Origin: Halorientalis pallida
Lineage (GTDB): Archaea; Halobacteriota; Halobacteria; Halobacteriales; Haloarculaceae
Length of the DNA stretch: 64,000 bases
Direction of reading: 5' to 3'
NCBI RefSeq assembly: GCF_004118325.1
Contig: NZ_RDFA01000007.1
Span: 62,001 to 126,000 of the forward strand
The notes beneath the pieces are model-generated. The model saw only the letters and a program-made list of their open reading frames with translations, made no database searches and was not told the DNA's origin. Position numbers and translations under genes: made by a program. Shown piece after piece: positions 15,706 to 24,590 of this stretch (positions within the stretch are counted from its first letter, which is position 1; every line of letters starts with the position of its first letter).

Positions 15706-15735
15706 TCTGTTTGCCGATATCTTGTAGGTCCCTTT

Positions 15736-15745
15736 CTAATAAATT
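15736..15745 (-). promoter_or_regulatory. Candidate TATA box for the GT-B gene at 15705
   Basis: On the minus strand AATTTATTAG lies about 31-40 nt before the ATG at 15705, in the short AT-rich gap between this gene and the divergent sialidase. Confidence 0.4.
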
Positions 15746-15860
15746 CATAGATACTATCGAATTCGTTCAATAGCGGCGCCTACCACCTTACCTGGACTCG
15801 CTACGTCTTGGCGAACAGTCGTATTTCTACACGGAAAACAGAGAGTGGCAGATTCAAGAA

Positions 15861-15868
15861 ATTTATGC
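15861..15868 (+). promoter_or_regulatory. TATA box for leaderless sialidase transcript
   Basis: ATTTATGC is centred about 29 nt before the ATG at 15893. This spacing predicts a transcript beginning at or next to the start codon and supports the 15893 start over the in-frame 15845. Confidence 0.5.
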
Positions 15869-15892
15869 CACGTGCTAATGTACGGGTTTCTG

Positions 15893-17092
15893 ATGGACGA
15901 AACGGGTCGGGAGTGGACATCACGCCGTCGGCTTCTCCAACTCGGCGGTGTGGGGATGGCAGCGATCGGAGGCTGTCTCGCACGATTCGGTGGGTTCAAT
16001 GACGGCGACTATCGTTTCGAGACCTCGGATATCTTCGTCTCCGGCGAGGACGGATACACGCGATATCGGATCCCAGCACTGCAGGTGACGGAGCGCGGGA
16101 CGCTCCTTGCATTCTGTGAAGGACGACGCGGCGAAGGAAATGATCGCTCACCGACCGACCTGCTACTCAAACGGTCAGAGGACGGTGGAGCGACCTGGAC
16201 CGATCAGCTGGTGGTGTACTCCGAAGGAGACAAGACAATCAGCAACCCTACACCGGTCGTCGACCAGTCATCGGGAAGGATCTATCTTCCGCTGTGCCGT
16301 GAGTACCGCGACGTGCTGATGACTCGGAGTGCCGACGACGGTAGGACGTGGGATGAGCCACGAGAAATCACGTCTTCGGTAAAACGAGATGGTTGGAAGT
16401 ACTACGCCACCGGCCCAGGTGTAGGCATCCAACTACGGAGAGAGCCATACAGTGGCCGGCTCGTTATACCAGCGACCCACTGGAACCACTTCTGGGAAGG
16501 CGAGATCCCCGACGACAACGTCATGTACGACCACATTATCTACAGCGACGACGGCGGGACGACGTGGGAACTCGGCGGAACAGTTGGGGAACACGTCGAT
16601 GAGCCCCAAGCTGTCGAATTGACCGACGGCCGGATCATGATGAATATGCGATCGACACCTGGCTCCGATGTGGCGGCCTCGCCGGACGGGAATTATAGGG
16701 CGGTGGCGACGAGCGCGGACGGTGGGGGTTCCTGGTCAGATATCAGCTACGACGAGACGCTCGTAACACCGACCTGCCAGGGTAGTTTCGTCAGGTATTC
16801 CTGGCCCGACGAGGGCAGAAGCCGAATCCTGTTCGCAAACCCTGGACACGAAGACAGTCGTGTCGACTTGACGATTCGACTCAGTTACGACGCGGGTGAA
16901 TCCTGGGAATACTCAAAAGTTCTCTATGGGAGTCGAGCCGCATATTCTTCCCTCGCAGTCCTCCCTGACGGATCCGTCGGCTGTCTGTTCGAGCGGGGCA
17001 CGGCGTTCAGTTCCACCTACGAGCATCTGACGTTCTGCCGGTTCACCATCGAGTGGTTGACTGACGGGGCTGATACGCCACGGGCGAATTGA
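15893..17092 (+). CDS. Tat-exported lipoprotein sialidase (GH33, exo-alpha-sialidase)
   Basis: A 399-residue six-bladed propeller sialidase that would release terminal sialic-acid-like residues outside the cell. The start at 15893 gives a Tat signal (SRRRLLQLGGVGMA) ending in a lipobox IGGC, with Cys28 as lipid anchor. The first catalytic Arg is R59 in YRIPAL. Five Asp boxes are visible: SEDGGATW, SADDGRTW, SDDGGTTW, SADGGGSW and SYDAGESW. 'EPQAVELTDGRIMMNMRS' holds the acid/base-side Glu and second Arg; QGSFVRYSW the third Arg; AYSSLAVLPDGS and LFERG the nucleophile Tyr and its Glu partner. All parts of an active GH33 site appear present. It stands alone on the plus strand between glycan-synthesis genes. 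Real substrate may be legionaminic rather than neuraminic acid. Confidence 0.87.
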   Translation: MDETGREWTSRRRLLQLGGVGMAAIGGCLARFGGFNDGDYRFETSDIFVSGEDGYTRYRIPALQVTERGTLLAFCEGRRGEGNDRSPTDLLLKRSEDGGATWTDQLVVYSEGDKTISNPTPVVDQSSGRIYLPLCREYRDVLMTRSADDGRTWDEPREITSSVKRDGWKYYATGPGVGIQLRREPYSGRLVIPATHWNHFWEGEIPDDNVMYDHIIYSDDGGTTWELGGTVGEHVDEPQAVELTDGRIMMNMRSTPGSDVAASPDGNYRAVATSADGGGSWSDISYDETLVTPTCQGSFVRYSWPDEGRSRILFANPGHEDSRVDLTIRLSYDAGESWEYSKVLYGSRAAYSSLAVLPDGSVGCLFERGTAFSSTYEHLTFCRFTIEWLTDGADTPRAN

Positions 17093-17095
17093 TCC

Positions 17096-18022
17096 TCATT
17101 TCAGGTACCCGAGTCGCGTGAGTTTCTGACCCACTTCCTCGTCAATCTCTTTCGTCTTGAGGTTCGCCGGATCCGGTTCGTGTGTTCGTTCGTCGATCGC
17201 CGTCGTCTCTGCCCACGGGACTTCTCGAAGACACCTCAGTGGCATGTGCATCGGATGACCATATATGCCCCACTCGCCGAGCGCGTTCCCGTGGTCCGAC
17301 GTGATCACCGCTCGCTCTGCGTCGTAGTTTTTCAGAAGGACCGCAACGTCGTCGAGAACCCGGTGGAGATTCTCCCTGTACGCTCGCCACGCACCGTCTC
17401 TATCGATCTCCCCGAGACGTAGTCGTTCCCACACGTCATCCGGGTTGTTGTCCCACGCTCGGTAGTCCGAGTCGCCGTTATCAGCAAAACCTGAGATATC
17501 CCAGCCACGACCATCGCTCAGTTCCAGTGCGTCGAGAAAGGGCCAGTGGGGCTGCATGTAGTGGACGATGACTCGCTCCGTCTTCTGGTCCTCCGAGCGC
17601 CCATGATCGATTGCGCGATCGGTGAGTGGCCGTGGTAGCAGCGTCCCGTGCTCGCTGTCCCACTGATGCCGCCAGACTTCGTCGAGTGCGGCTAATCGAC
17701 CCTCGTCGACCGCTTCTGAAGAGAATGGATTCCCACAGACATATCTGGTTTGGCTCTGTTCGCCTGCGAAGTCCTCGACGAACGTTTTGCTCATCCACTC
17801 ACGCGTCATCGAGTCTACGGACCACCGAGAACCGACAGCTGGTTCTATCGGTCTCCTATCGATGGCCTCCCGAAACAGGTCGAGCCGACACGCGTCGATC
17901 ACGATCAGGAGATCCCACTCTTCTTCGAATATGTTCCGTCCGTCACGACCGAACCGAGATAGTTGATGGAGTCCCTTGCGATAGGCTGCCTTCGCAAAAT
18001 CCCGAACTATCGCAGCATTCAT
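17096..18022 (-). CDS. Short AlkP-superfamily (sulfatase-like) hydrolase
   Basis: A 308-residue soluble member of the alkaline phosphatase/sulfatase superfamily, shorter than classic sulfatases (450-550). Core motifs: WDLLIVIDACRLDLF at about 36-50, with metal-binding Asp43; SRWSVDSMTREWMSKTF, whose Thr/Ser is the likely nucleophile position; VHYMQPHWPF; ITSDHGNALGE, with the Asp-His metal pair; and GHPMHMPL. The formylglycine motif C/S-x-P-x-R of true sulfatases is missing, so phosphodiesterase or phosphotransferase action on a glycan or lipid is as likely. The tail ends in LTRLGYLK, an ending shared with two paralogues (23537, 25697) and the small protein at 3891. Convergent with the sialidase, 4 nt apart. 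Confidence 0.78.
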   Translation of the reverse strand: MNAAIVRDFAKAAYRKGLHQLSRFGRDGRNIFEEEWDLLIVIDACRLDLFREAIDRRPIEPAVGSRWSVDSMTREWMSKTFVEDFAGEQSQTRYVCGNPFSSEAVDEGRLAALDEVWRHQWDSEHGTLLPRPLTDRAIDHGRSEDQKTERVIVHYMQPHWPFLDALELSDGRGWDISGFADNGDSDYRAWDNNPDDVWERLRLGEIDRDGAWRAYRENLHRVLDDVAVLLKNYDAERAVITSDHGNALGEWGIYGHPMHMPLRCLREVPWAETTAIDERTHEPDPANLKTKEIDEEVGQKLTRLGYLK

Positions 18023-18046
18023 CTATCATTGCTTAGAACTTATCGA

Positions 18047-18053
18047 TACAAAG
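18047..18053 (-). promoter_or_regulatory. TATA-like box for the AlkP gene at 18022
   Basis: TTTGTAT on the minus strand is centred about 28 nt before the ATG at 18022, predicting a leaderless transcript. Confidence 0.4.
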
Positions 18054-18168
18054 GTATTACGTGGTCGTGAATCTGTCAGCCGTAGGAAAAACGCGATCTG
18101 TTTCGAAGCGTGAACGACGATGTGAACCGCCGCTCGCAGTGTGATCAATCAAACGCCGAACATTTTTT

Positions 18169-19029
18169 ATGAGAGAGAAAGTAGTATCGTGGAATAAAAA
18201 GCCTTCGTTTCGGCGAACAGTATCTCTTTCTATCGTCTTTGTCATCGTCTCGGGACCGTTTCAGTGGCTGCTATCGTTCACGCCGTTCGTCGGTGGCGAC
18301 CCGAGTGGCGCAGTACTCGTGATTGGTAGTTTACTCTGGGGGCCTGCGGCGGTTCTCGGTGTAATGGTGGGAGCAGTAGTTACGGATCTCGTAATCGGGG
18401 CCCTATCGATCGAAACGCTTTGTCGAGTCCCCGCTCTCGGATTGGCGTCGATTACGGCGTACACGGTCTGGGGTCGGACTCGTCCCGAAACGAAACGTGG
18501 CGATTCAACGATCCGTAGCATCGTTCGTAACTTCGCCGCCTATGCGGCCGTCGCAGTCGTTTCGCTGTCTCTCTTTGCTGCGGTACTGGGCTGGGCCCTG
18601 GAGTTGCTCTCGCTGTCCGCGTTTTCGATCGCCGCACCGACGCAGTTAGCGACCGTCCTCCCGCTTGCAGTCGTTGCATTCCCACTCTGGGCCTATCTGG
18701 AGCAACGAGTCGCTGGCAGGGATACGGTCATCGAACGGATTGCTCACCGCTCCGAACACGAATGGGGACGATACCGGTGGGGACTGTTCGTCGTGACACC
18801 CGTCGCCTGGGTCGTCGTTGGGACAGTGGTCAGCTTCGTGTTTCGTGCGACCGGACTCGTCCCGGCCGAGCGAATCGGGCGTCGGCTCACACCACTGGCC
18901 ACGGTGGTTCTGGAGTTGGCCGGTCCACGTGGAACACGGATCCAACTACTCGGTGGTGGAGTCGCACTGTTGATATTCCTGTGGGTGTTCTGGGGGAAAA
19001 ACGAGGCAGCCGTGTGCCAAGATGAATAA
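18169..19029 (+). CDS. Multi-pass membrane protein of unknown function
   Basis: A 286-residue membrane protein with about seven helices. The N-terminal part, including 'GSLLWGPAAVLGVMVGAVVTDLV' and 'VPALGLASITAYTVWG', resembles ECF-transporter substrate-binding (QueT/BioY-like) or MASE1-like helices in layout but without a diagnostic motif. The rest has a cytoplasmic Arg/Glu-rich loop at about 182-205 and two more helices. The ATG at 18169 directly follows a T-rich box, so the promoter must be further upstream or the box is not used. No family is assigned; it could be a transporter component or a membrane sensor. It stands alone on the plus strand. Confidence 0.65.
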   Translation: MREKVVSWNKKPSFRRTVSLSIVFVIVSGPFQWLLSFTPFVGGDPSGAVLVIGSLLWGPAAVLGVMVGAVVTDLVIGALSIETLCRVPALGLASITAYTVWGRTRPETKRGDSTIRSIVRNFAAYAAVAVVSLSLFAAVLGWALELLSLSAFSIAAPTQLATVLPLAVVAFPLWAYLEQRVAGRDTVIERIAHRSEHEWGRYRWGLFVVTPVAWVVVGTVVSFVFRATGLVPAERIGRRLTPLATVVLELAGPRGTRIQLLGGGVALLIFLWVFWGKNEAAVCQDE

Positions 19030-19106
19030 AAATCGGACACTGTGCGGGGATACGAGTCGCGTCAAGAGAGTGGTTGAATCAATAGCTTGGATTCACTCTC
19101 TGCTGA

Positions 19107-19829
19107 CTAACTGTGCGGTGTCTTTGCGACAATGTGGAAGTTCCCGGGTTTCCGCCGACTAAGCTCACCGACTTCATACCCGTGTTGTTCGAATATATTG
19201 TACACCTCTTCGGGATCGATCCCACGTTCAACTCCTTGAAGTCCGGGCTCATGTATCTCTACGATCCACAGGGGGCCGGAGCGGAGCAACTCAGGACTAC
19301 GTTGTAGTACCTCCACCTCCCATCCTTCGACATCTAACAAGACAACATCCGGGCAGGAAAACTCGTCAAGTGAAATCTCTGTTCCGACGGTTCCCTGTAC
19401 AACTTCGACGTTCTCGTACTGGTTCCGGTGAGCTGATTCCCTAATTTGCACCGCCCGTTGCTTTTCGGCTTCAAAAGCAACCACATTATCGACCACTGGC
19501 GCAAGCGCAAGTGAATGGTATCCCCATCCACCTCCAACCTCCCAAAATTCCATACTGGGATCGACATATGTGACGAGTTTTTTGATTACTTCGGGCTCAT
19601 ACTGGCCCCGTATCTGTGCCCGATCGGTCGGTCCTTTCCCCTCCAACCAGATTATAAACGGAGGACTGGTCGTGTTCTCTATTTCGACATTGTAATATCC
19701 GCTGGGCCAAGGCGACCCTGCCACGTATCTATCGAGCATCCACTCATATGTACGGAAAGCCGCCGATTCCATTGGTGTATTTTTGAGTAATTTCTTCCCT
19801 GCCTCCCTGACGATATTCAATTGTTCCAC
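19107..19829 (-). CDS. FkbM family methyltransferase
   Basis: A 240-residue SAM-dependent methyltransferase of the FkbM type, many of which O-methylate sugars in glycans. The SAM site is EVGGGWGYHSLALAP at about 97-111 with acidic 'VVAFEAEKQ' after beta-2. 'DVVLLDVEGWEVEVLQ' is the FkbM signature around the post-motif-II Asp-Glu. The C-terminal 'RRKPGNFHIVAK' is typical. The start is a GTG at 19829; the ATG at 19833 is out of frame. A TATA-like ATACTAATA about 30 nt upstream fits a leaderless start. Monocistronic. Possibly methylates a uronic acid or hexose of the surface glycan. Confidence 0.85.
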   Translation of the reverse strand: MEQLNIVREAGKKLLKNTPMESAAFRTYEWMLDRYVAGSPWPSGYYNVEIENTTSPPFIIWLEGKGPTDRAQIRGQYEPEVIKKLVTYVDPSMEFWEVGGGWGYHSLALAPVVDNVVAFEAEKQRAVQIRESAHRNQYENVEVVQGTVGTEISLDEFSCPDVVLLDVEGWEVEVLQRSPELLRSGPLWIVEIHEPGLQGVERGIDPEEVYNIFEQHGYEVGELSRRKPGNFHIVAKTPHS

Positions 19830-20012
19830 CCATTAGGTAGAATTTCCCATTTCATATTAGTATTTACCCCGATACGAAAACGATTGACTGGTCGCTGGTC
19901 CATATTGCAGTGAAACAGTGATCCGATGAACCACATAACTTGTAACTTCCCTCTTGCCTACGCTAACAGAGTGACGCGGAAATTATTAGTTTATTAGTTT
20001 GCATGTGTACTT

Positions 20013-20531
20013 GTGGAACTCACACGGCGGGACGCGCTGCTCGCTTTGAGTGCGATGGGGATTGCGGCCGGGGGTGTCGCCCAACAACTGGGCGATCGCG
20101 GTACCGTCTCGGCGGAAGTCACCGACGGAACGGTTGCAGTTGCAGAGGTGGTTTTCCCGTCCAGCGTCTCCGGAAATCGGGAGTTCGTCGAGACGTACCT
20201 CGACGGCCGGACCGAAGGTGACGGGTATTCCCTCGAGGAGATTGCATCGCTGCTAGACACGATCGACAGGGAAGCCAAGCGTTCGACTGGGCGCTCGTTC
20301 ACCGATCTGACGCCCTCGAAACGCGACGACGTGCTCAGGGAGATCGGCGCAGCGAAAGCCTATCCCGACCCGGACGGAACCGTCCCCCAGCGAATCCGGT
20401 ACTATCTCGTCAACGACCTCCTGTACGCGCTGTACAGTTCACCCACCGGTGGGGAACTCGTCGGCAACGAGAATCCCGTCGGCCATCCGGGTGGACGCGA
20501 GGCGTATCAAGAGGGGCCGGACGATGAGTGA
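20013..20531 (+). CDS. Gluconate 2-dehydrogenase subunit 3-like protein (Tat signal)
   Basis: A 172-residue small subunit that pairs with a GMC flavoprotein, as in gluconate/sorbitol/fructose dehydrogenases. It begins with a GTG at 20013 giving MELTRRDALLALSAMGIAAGG, a twin-arginine signal that would carry the folded complex across the membrane. The rest is helical and matches the subunit 3 pattern ('FTDLTPSKRDDVLREI', 'IRYYLVNDLLYALYSSPTGG', and a final GHPGGREAY). The stop overlaps the start of the GMC gene by 8 nt (ATGAGTGA), so the two are made together. The sugar oxidised is unknown. Confidence 0.8.
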   Translation: MELTRRDALLALSAMGIAAGGVAQQLGDRGTVSAEVTDGTVAVAEVVFPSSVSGNREFVETYLDGRTEGDGYSLEEIASLLDTIDREAKRSTGRSFTDLTPSKRDDVLREIGAAKAYPDPDGTVPQRIRYYLVNDLLYALYSSPTGGELVGNENPVGHPGGREAYQEGPDDE

Positions 20532-22221
20532 CGCGGCGAATGTCGTCGACCGGACGCCGTCCGAACGCGTCGACGTCTGTATCGTCGGTGCCGGGCCCGC
20601 TGGGGCGCTAATGGCCGACAAACTTGCGGCAGGCGGACACGACGTGGTCGTACTCGAAGCCGGCAAGCGCTTCGACTTCGAGAGTCGGCTACGTCGCATG
20701 AAACGTTCGATTCGACCGGCGTACGACGACCTCGATGTCTGGGACATGGGCGGTCCTCGTGACGACTTCAACTCCTCCGGTGAGATCTTCTACCCGCTGA
20801 ATCACAAGCGGGTGAAGGGTATCGGTGGGTCGACCCTGCATTGGGGTGGGCGGGTCGCCCGCTTGCCGGAGAAAGACTTCGAGATGCAGTCTCGCTACGG
20901 CCTCGCCAGCGACTGGCCGATCAACTACGACGACCTCCAGCCGTACTACGCCAGGGCGGAGCGGGAGTTGGGCGTCGCCGGAGTCGACGACAATCCGTTC
21001 GCGCCACCTCGGGAGCAACCTTTCCCGATGGAGGCGTTTCCCCGGAGCTACTCCGATTCGCTGTTCGAACAGGCCTGCGAGAAACTGGATATCACGACAC
21101 ACTCGGTTCCGCAGGCTCGAAACAGCGAACCCTACCAGGACAGGAGCGCGTGTGTCGGCTACGGGACCTGTCAGCCAGTGTGCCCGTCCGGTGCGAAATA
21201 CAGTGCCGATGTCCATGTTCGGAAGGCGGAAAGCGAGGGGGCACGCGTCATCGATCAGGCAGCGGTCCAGCGACTCGAACACGACGACTCGGGTGAGACC
21301 GTTACGGCCGCTGTCTACAGGACGCCTGACGGGGAGACCCATCGGCAAACCGCCCGTCAGTTCGTGCTCGCAGCTGGTGGCATCGAAATTCCGCGGCTCC
21401 TGCTGCTCTCGGAGTCTCCGAGTCACCCGGACGGACTCGCGAACTCAAGTGGGACAGTCGGGAAGTTCTTCATGGAATCGCCGTACATCCATCTCATCGG
21501 ACAACTTGACCGCCGGACGCGTCAGAATCTGATTGGTCTCGGGACGATGGAGTCCCACCAGTTCTACACCCCCGAAGAGGCCGAACCCGGAAGTTTCAAG
21601 ATCGAATTCGGCCTCGGCGCTGGACCGACACCCGCACAGCTCGCACTGGAACAGCGAACTCCGCTCGAAGGCATGCTGGATACGATGCGTAATCCGACAT
21701 CCGTTGGACAGTGGTCAGAAAACGCACGGAACCTCGGCGGGATCGAGTGGGGTGACGATCTGCTGGCGAATATTCGAGAGCAGTACGGGAACTACTTCTC
21801 GATCTCTGCCGAAATCGAGGTGTTACCACGGGTCGAAAATCGCGTCACACTCGATCGGTCGACGACAGACGCATACGGGAAGCCCATCCCGGACGTTTCG
21901 TGGAACCGCGACCCCCACGCCGAACGAACGATCGAACGTGCCTTCGAGGTCCTGGAGTCGATCGTGGACAATCTCGATGCCGACGTCAGGGAGAAACACC
22001 GATCGGTCCTCTGGAACGGCGTCGGCCACCACTCCGGGACGACGCGGATGGGGACCGATCCAGGGAACAGTGTCGTCGACCCGCAACTCCGGACACACGA
22101 TTTGACAAACCTGTATCTCGTCTCGAGCAGTGTGTTCGTGACCAGCGGTGCGATGCAACCGACGCTTACCATCGCCGCACTGGCGTTGCGCGCAGCCGAC
22201 CATCTCGCCTCGAAACTCTAA
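20524..22221 (+). CDS. GMC family oxidoreductase (sugar dehydrogenase large subunit)
   Basis: A 565-residue FAD enzyme. The dinucleotide site VDVCIVGAGPAGALMADKLA lies at about 16-35, followed by VVVLEAGKRF. 'GIGGSTLHWGGRVARLP' is the GMC signature 1 region. 'CVGYGTCQPVCPSGAKY' is the Cys cluster found in gluconate-dehydrogenase-type members. The C-terminal active-site region 'HHSGTTRMGTDPGNSVVD' carries the catalytic His, and 'GAMQPTLTIAALALRAADHL' closes the FAD domain. The start at 20524 is chosen by overlap with the subunit 3 gene; an earlier in-frame codon at 20449 lies inside that gene. It is probably exported with its Tat partner and oxidises a sugar or polyol, passing electrons to a membrane acceptor. 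No cytochrome c subunit is adjacent. Confidence 0.88.
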   Translation: MSDAANVVDRTPSERVDVCIVGAGPAGALMADKLAAGGHDVVVLEAGKRFDFESRLRRMKRSIRPAYDDLDVWDMGGPRDDFNSSGEIFYPLNHKRVKGIGGSTLHWGGRVARLPEKDFEMQSRYGLASDWPINYDDLQPYYARAERELGVAGVDDNPFAPPREQPFPMEAFPRSYSDSLFEQACEKLDITTHSVPQARNSEPYQDRSACVGYGTCQPVCPSGAKYSADVHVRKAESEGARVIDQAAVQRLEHDDSGETVTAAVYRTPDGETHRQTARQFVLAAGGIEIPRLLLLSESPSHPDGLANSSGTVGKFFMESPYIHLIGQLDRRTRQNLIGLGTMESHQFYTPEEAEPGSFKIEFGLGAGPTPAQLALEQRTPLEGMLDTMRNPTSVGQWSENARNLGGIEWGDDLLANIREQYGNYFSISAEIEVLPRVENRVTLDRSTTDAYGKPIPDVSWNRDPHAERTIERAFEVLESIVDNLDADVREKHRSVLWNGVGHHSGTTRMGTDPGNSVVDPQLRTHDLTNLYLVSSSVFVTSGAMQPTLTIAALALRAADHLASKL

Positions 22222-22271
22222 GATAATCGACTGTAATAAGTGAGTCCCACATAAAGAGCGAAACGAACTCG

Positions 22272-23339
22272 ATGGGTACCGATGGGACGGGAGCACGAGT
22301 CGCGATTCTGTTCAAAAACGAGTTACATCCGGTCCACGCCGGGTTCGCGGATGCCATCGGAGCGGATCGCGTGCAGTTACCGGTCACTGACCACGACCTG
22401 CTGACCGGTTCCGTCGTCGAAGACGTGCTGGGCGTCGCACGACGGATTCCATCGATGTCCACAGAGTACGACGTGTACCTCAGCGAAGACGTGGCGGGAC
22501 TGTACGCTGCCTCGTATCTCACGGCGCGGACGGACGGATTGAACATCCATCTGGCGGCGGACCATCGGACGTTCGGACTCGACGGGTACGATATCGGGCC
22601 GTGGAGCCCGCATTCGGTGGCGAAATGGATCGACCGCACCGTCGACATTACGATCATTCATAGGTTGCTTCGACACAGTGTGGACGGTGCCATCGCCGTC
22701 TCGGGTCTCGTCGCTCAGAACGTCTCGCGTATCGCACCCGACGTTCCGGTTCGTGTCGTCCATCCGTACGTCAAACCGGACCTCTTCGATCGACTCGGGG
22801 AGATGGAGCCCTCCTTGGACGGCAAGGACGCGGTGTTCGTCGGCAAGAACCGAACTCACAAAGGGGTGGATCTGCTCTGCCGTGCGTGGCCGAGGATCCG
22901 TGCGGAACATCCCGACGCGACGCTGGAACTCGTCGGGAGTGAACACGTCGAACGCAACGTGCCGGGCGTCACCGTTACCGGCTACGTGGACGACATCGGT
23001 GAGGCCTATCGGGACGCGTCGCTGTACGTCCACCCGGCTCGGTTCGAAGCGTTCGGCGTCGCGGTTCTCGAGGCGATGCGTGCGGGTGTTCCGGCGATCG
23101 GGACGACTAACTGCGGTGTGACGCCGCACCTGTCCGCGGTCGATTCCTCACTTCGGTGTGAACCGTCTCCCGACGCGATCGCCGAATCGGTCGCCGAGTA
23201 CTTCGATCGAGATCTCGACGAACGTCGTTCCATCTCCGAAGTGGCCCGTGAGACGACGACCAAGTTCGACTGTCAGCGAAGCAAACGTACTTTCGAAGAA
23301 CAGTTCACTCGTCTGCTCGCCGAAATCGATGGTCTGTGA
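22272..23339 (+). CDS. Glycosyltransferase family 4
   Basis: A 355-residue GT4 enzyme. Motifs: VHPYVKPDLFDRL, 'AVFVGKNRTHKGVDLLCRAWPRI', 'YVHPARFEAFGVAVLEAMRAG' with the EX7E pair near 250-258, and PAIGTTNCG. The N-terminal acceptor domain is unlike the common pattern but is clearly related to that of the GT4 at 24591 (shared DHRTFGLDGYDIGPW / AHRMFGLESYDFSDD region). Each is followed by a short AlkP hydrolase, giving a duplicated GT4-AlkP cassette. Read after the GMC gene with a 50-nt gap; GAGTCCCACATAAAG lies in the gap. Sugar unknown. Confidence 0.87.
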   Translation: MGTDGTGARVAILFKNELHPVHAGFADAIGADRVQLPVTDHDLLTGSVVEDVLGVARRIPSMSTEYDVYLSEDVAGLYAASYLTARTDGLNIHLAADHRTFGLDGYDIGPWSPHSVAKWIDRTVDITIIHRLLRHSVDGAIAVSGLVAQNVSRIAPDVPVRVVHPYVKPDLFDRLGEMEPSLDGKDAVFVGKNRTHKGVDLLCRAWPRIRAEHPDATLELVGSEHVERNVPGVTVTGYVDDIGEAYRDASLYVHPARFEAFGVAVLEAMRAGVPAIGTTNCGVTPHLSAVDSSLRCEPSPDAIAESVAEYFDRDLDERRSISEVARETTTKFDCQRSKRTFEEQFTRLLAEIDGL

Positions 23340-23536
23340 GAGCGCGCGTGCAGAACCACTCACCGGATATCGTCAGTGGAGGCTTCCGAAGCGGCTCTTG
23401 GCTCCCGTTAGCAAACGTTACTCACGTCGAAGAGTATATGTTACTCTCATATGAAAGTATGTAGTAAGGAAGTAGTCGGTTTCCAGAACTCGGAACGTGA
23501 CCTCTGGATGACTACGATACCGCGCAGTACACAGGG

Positions 23537-24475
23537 ATGAACATGGGTTCGATACGGAACTGGCTCGGGGGGACCGTCACCGAGGTTAGAGAGCACGGGG
23601 TCGGCGGACTGGATTCACTCTGGCGACAACCGTACTACAAGTTCCTCCACCAGGTCGACCGGGTTCGCGACCCAGGCGTCTCTATCTACGACCTCGACTG
23701 GGATCTGTTGATCGTTCTCGACGCGTGTCGGTACGATCTGTTCTGTGAAGTCGCGGACGACTACGATTTCGTGCCCAGTACGGATAGTATTCGCTCGCTC
23801 GATTCGATGACGCCGGCCTGGATGGAACGGACGTTCGTCGAAGAACGATATCGCGATATGGCCGAAACGTACTATCTCTGTGGCAACCCGTTCTCTCAAA
23901 AGAAGCTCGATGCAGAGGACTTCGAGGAACTCGACGAGATCTGGAAGTACGCCTGGAACGACGAGCACGATACGGTGACACCCGATACACTCACTGACAG
24001 ATGTATCAATATCGGGCGCGAGCAAGACACCGATCGCTTGTTGGTCCATTACATGCAGCCACACTGGCCGTTCGTTCCCGCTATGAATCTCACGAACCAG
24101 GGCGGGATGGAACTCGACGAGTTCGGGACATACAACAAAGACGAGGTCTGGGAACGATTACGTCGTGGTGAGGTTTCGGCGGAAGACGTCTGGGAAGGAT
24201 ACCGGGACAACCTGACGTACGCGCTGGACAGCGTCGAGGTACTGTTGGAGAACATCGACGCAGAGAAGGTGATAATCACGTCCGACCACGGCAACGCCTT
24301 CGGCGAATACGGGGTGTACGGCCATCCGATGCACATGCCGTTGTCGAGTCTTCGGTCCGTTCCGTACGTGGAGACGACGGCGACGGACGAAGGGACTCGA
24401 GAGCCCGAAAAAATGCAGGTTTCTCGACGATCGAGTGATGTCGAGGGGCAATTGAGAGCTCTGGGGTACCAATGA
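23537..24475 (+). CDS. Short AlkP-superfamily (sulfatase-like) hydrolase
   Basis: A 312-residue paralogue of the protein at 17096-18022. It has WDLLIVLDACRYDLF with metal-binding Asp at about 62, DSMTPAWMERTF at the nucleophile region, VHYMQPHWPFVPA, ITSDHGNAFGEYGVYGHPMHMPL and the closing LRALGYQ. It lacks the sulfatase formylglycine motif, so its action on sulfate esters is unsupported; phosphoester or phosphoglycan chemistry is possible. No signal peptide or membrane helix, so it probably acts in the cytoplasm on a precursor. It sits between two related GT4 genes, with about 200 nt of AT-richer DNA before it that may hold its promoter. Confidence 0.78.
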   Translation: MNMGSIRNWLGGTVTEVREHGVGGLDSLWRQPYYKFLHQVDRVRDPGVSIYDLDWDLLIVLDACRYDLFCEVADDYDFVPSTDSIRSLDSMTPAWMERTFVEERYRDMAETYYLCGNPFSQKKLDAEDFEELDEIWKYAWNDEHDTVTPDTLTDRCINIGREQDTDRLLVHYMQPHWPFVPAMNLTNQGGMELDEFGTYNKDEVWERLRRGEVSAEDVWEGYRDNLTYALDSVEVLLENIDAEKVIITSDHGNAFGEYGVYGHPMHMPLSSLRSVPYVETTATDEGTREPEKMQVSRRSSDVEGQLRALGYQ

Positions 24476-24576
24476 TGACAGATCGGAGTGAGGGTCGATC
24501 GAACACTCAGTCAGGACAGCAACATCCACTGATTCCAACCGTGCCTGTAGCCGTCGAACTGCCTTGGTCAATTTAG
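24472..24576 (+). CDS. Possible 34-residue microprotein
   Basis: A short frame starts at an ATG overlapping the stop of the AlkP gene (ATGA at 24472) and runs to a TAG at 24574-24576. It is rich in Ser, Gln and Pro with no motif, ending Glu-Leu-Pro-Trp-Ser-Ile. Overlapping start and stop favour translation, but coding bias is weak; it may be only spacer before the next GT4 gene. Confidence 0.2.
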   Translation: MMTDRSEGRSNTQSGQQHPLIPTVPVAVELPWSI

Positions 24577-24590
24577 ATGAGGGCTATACA

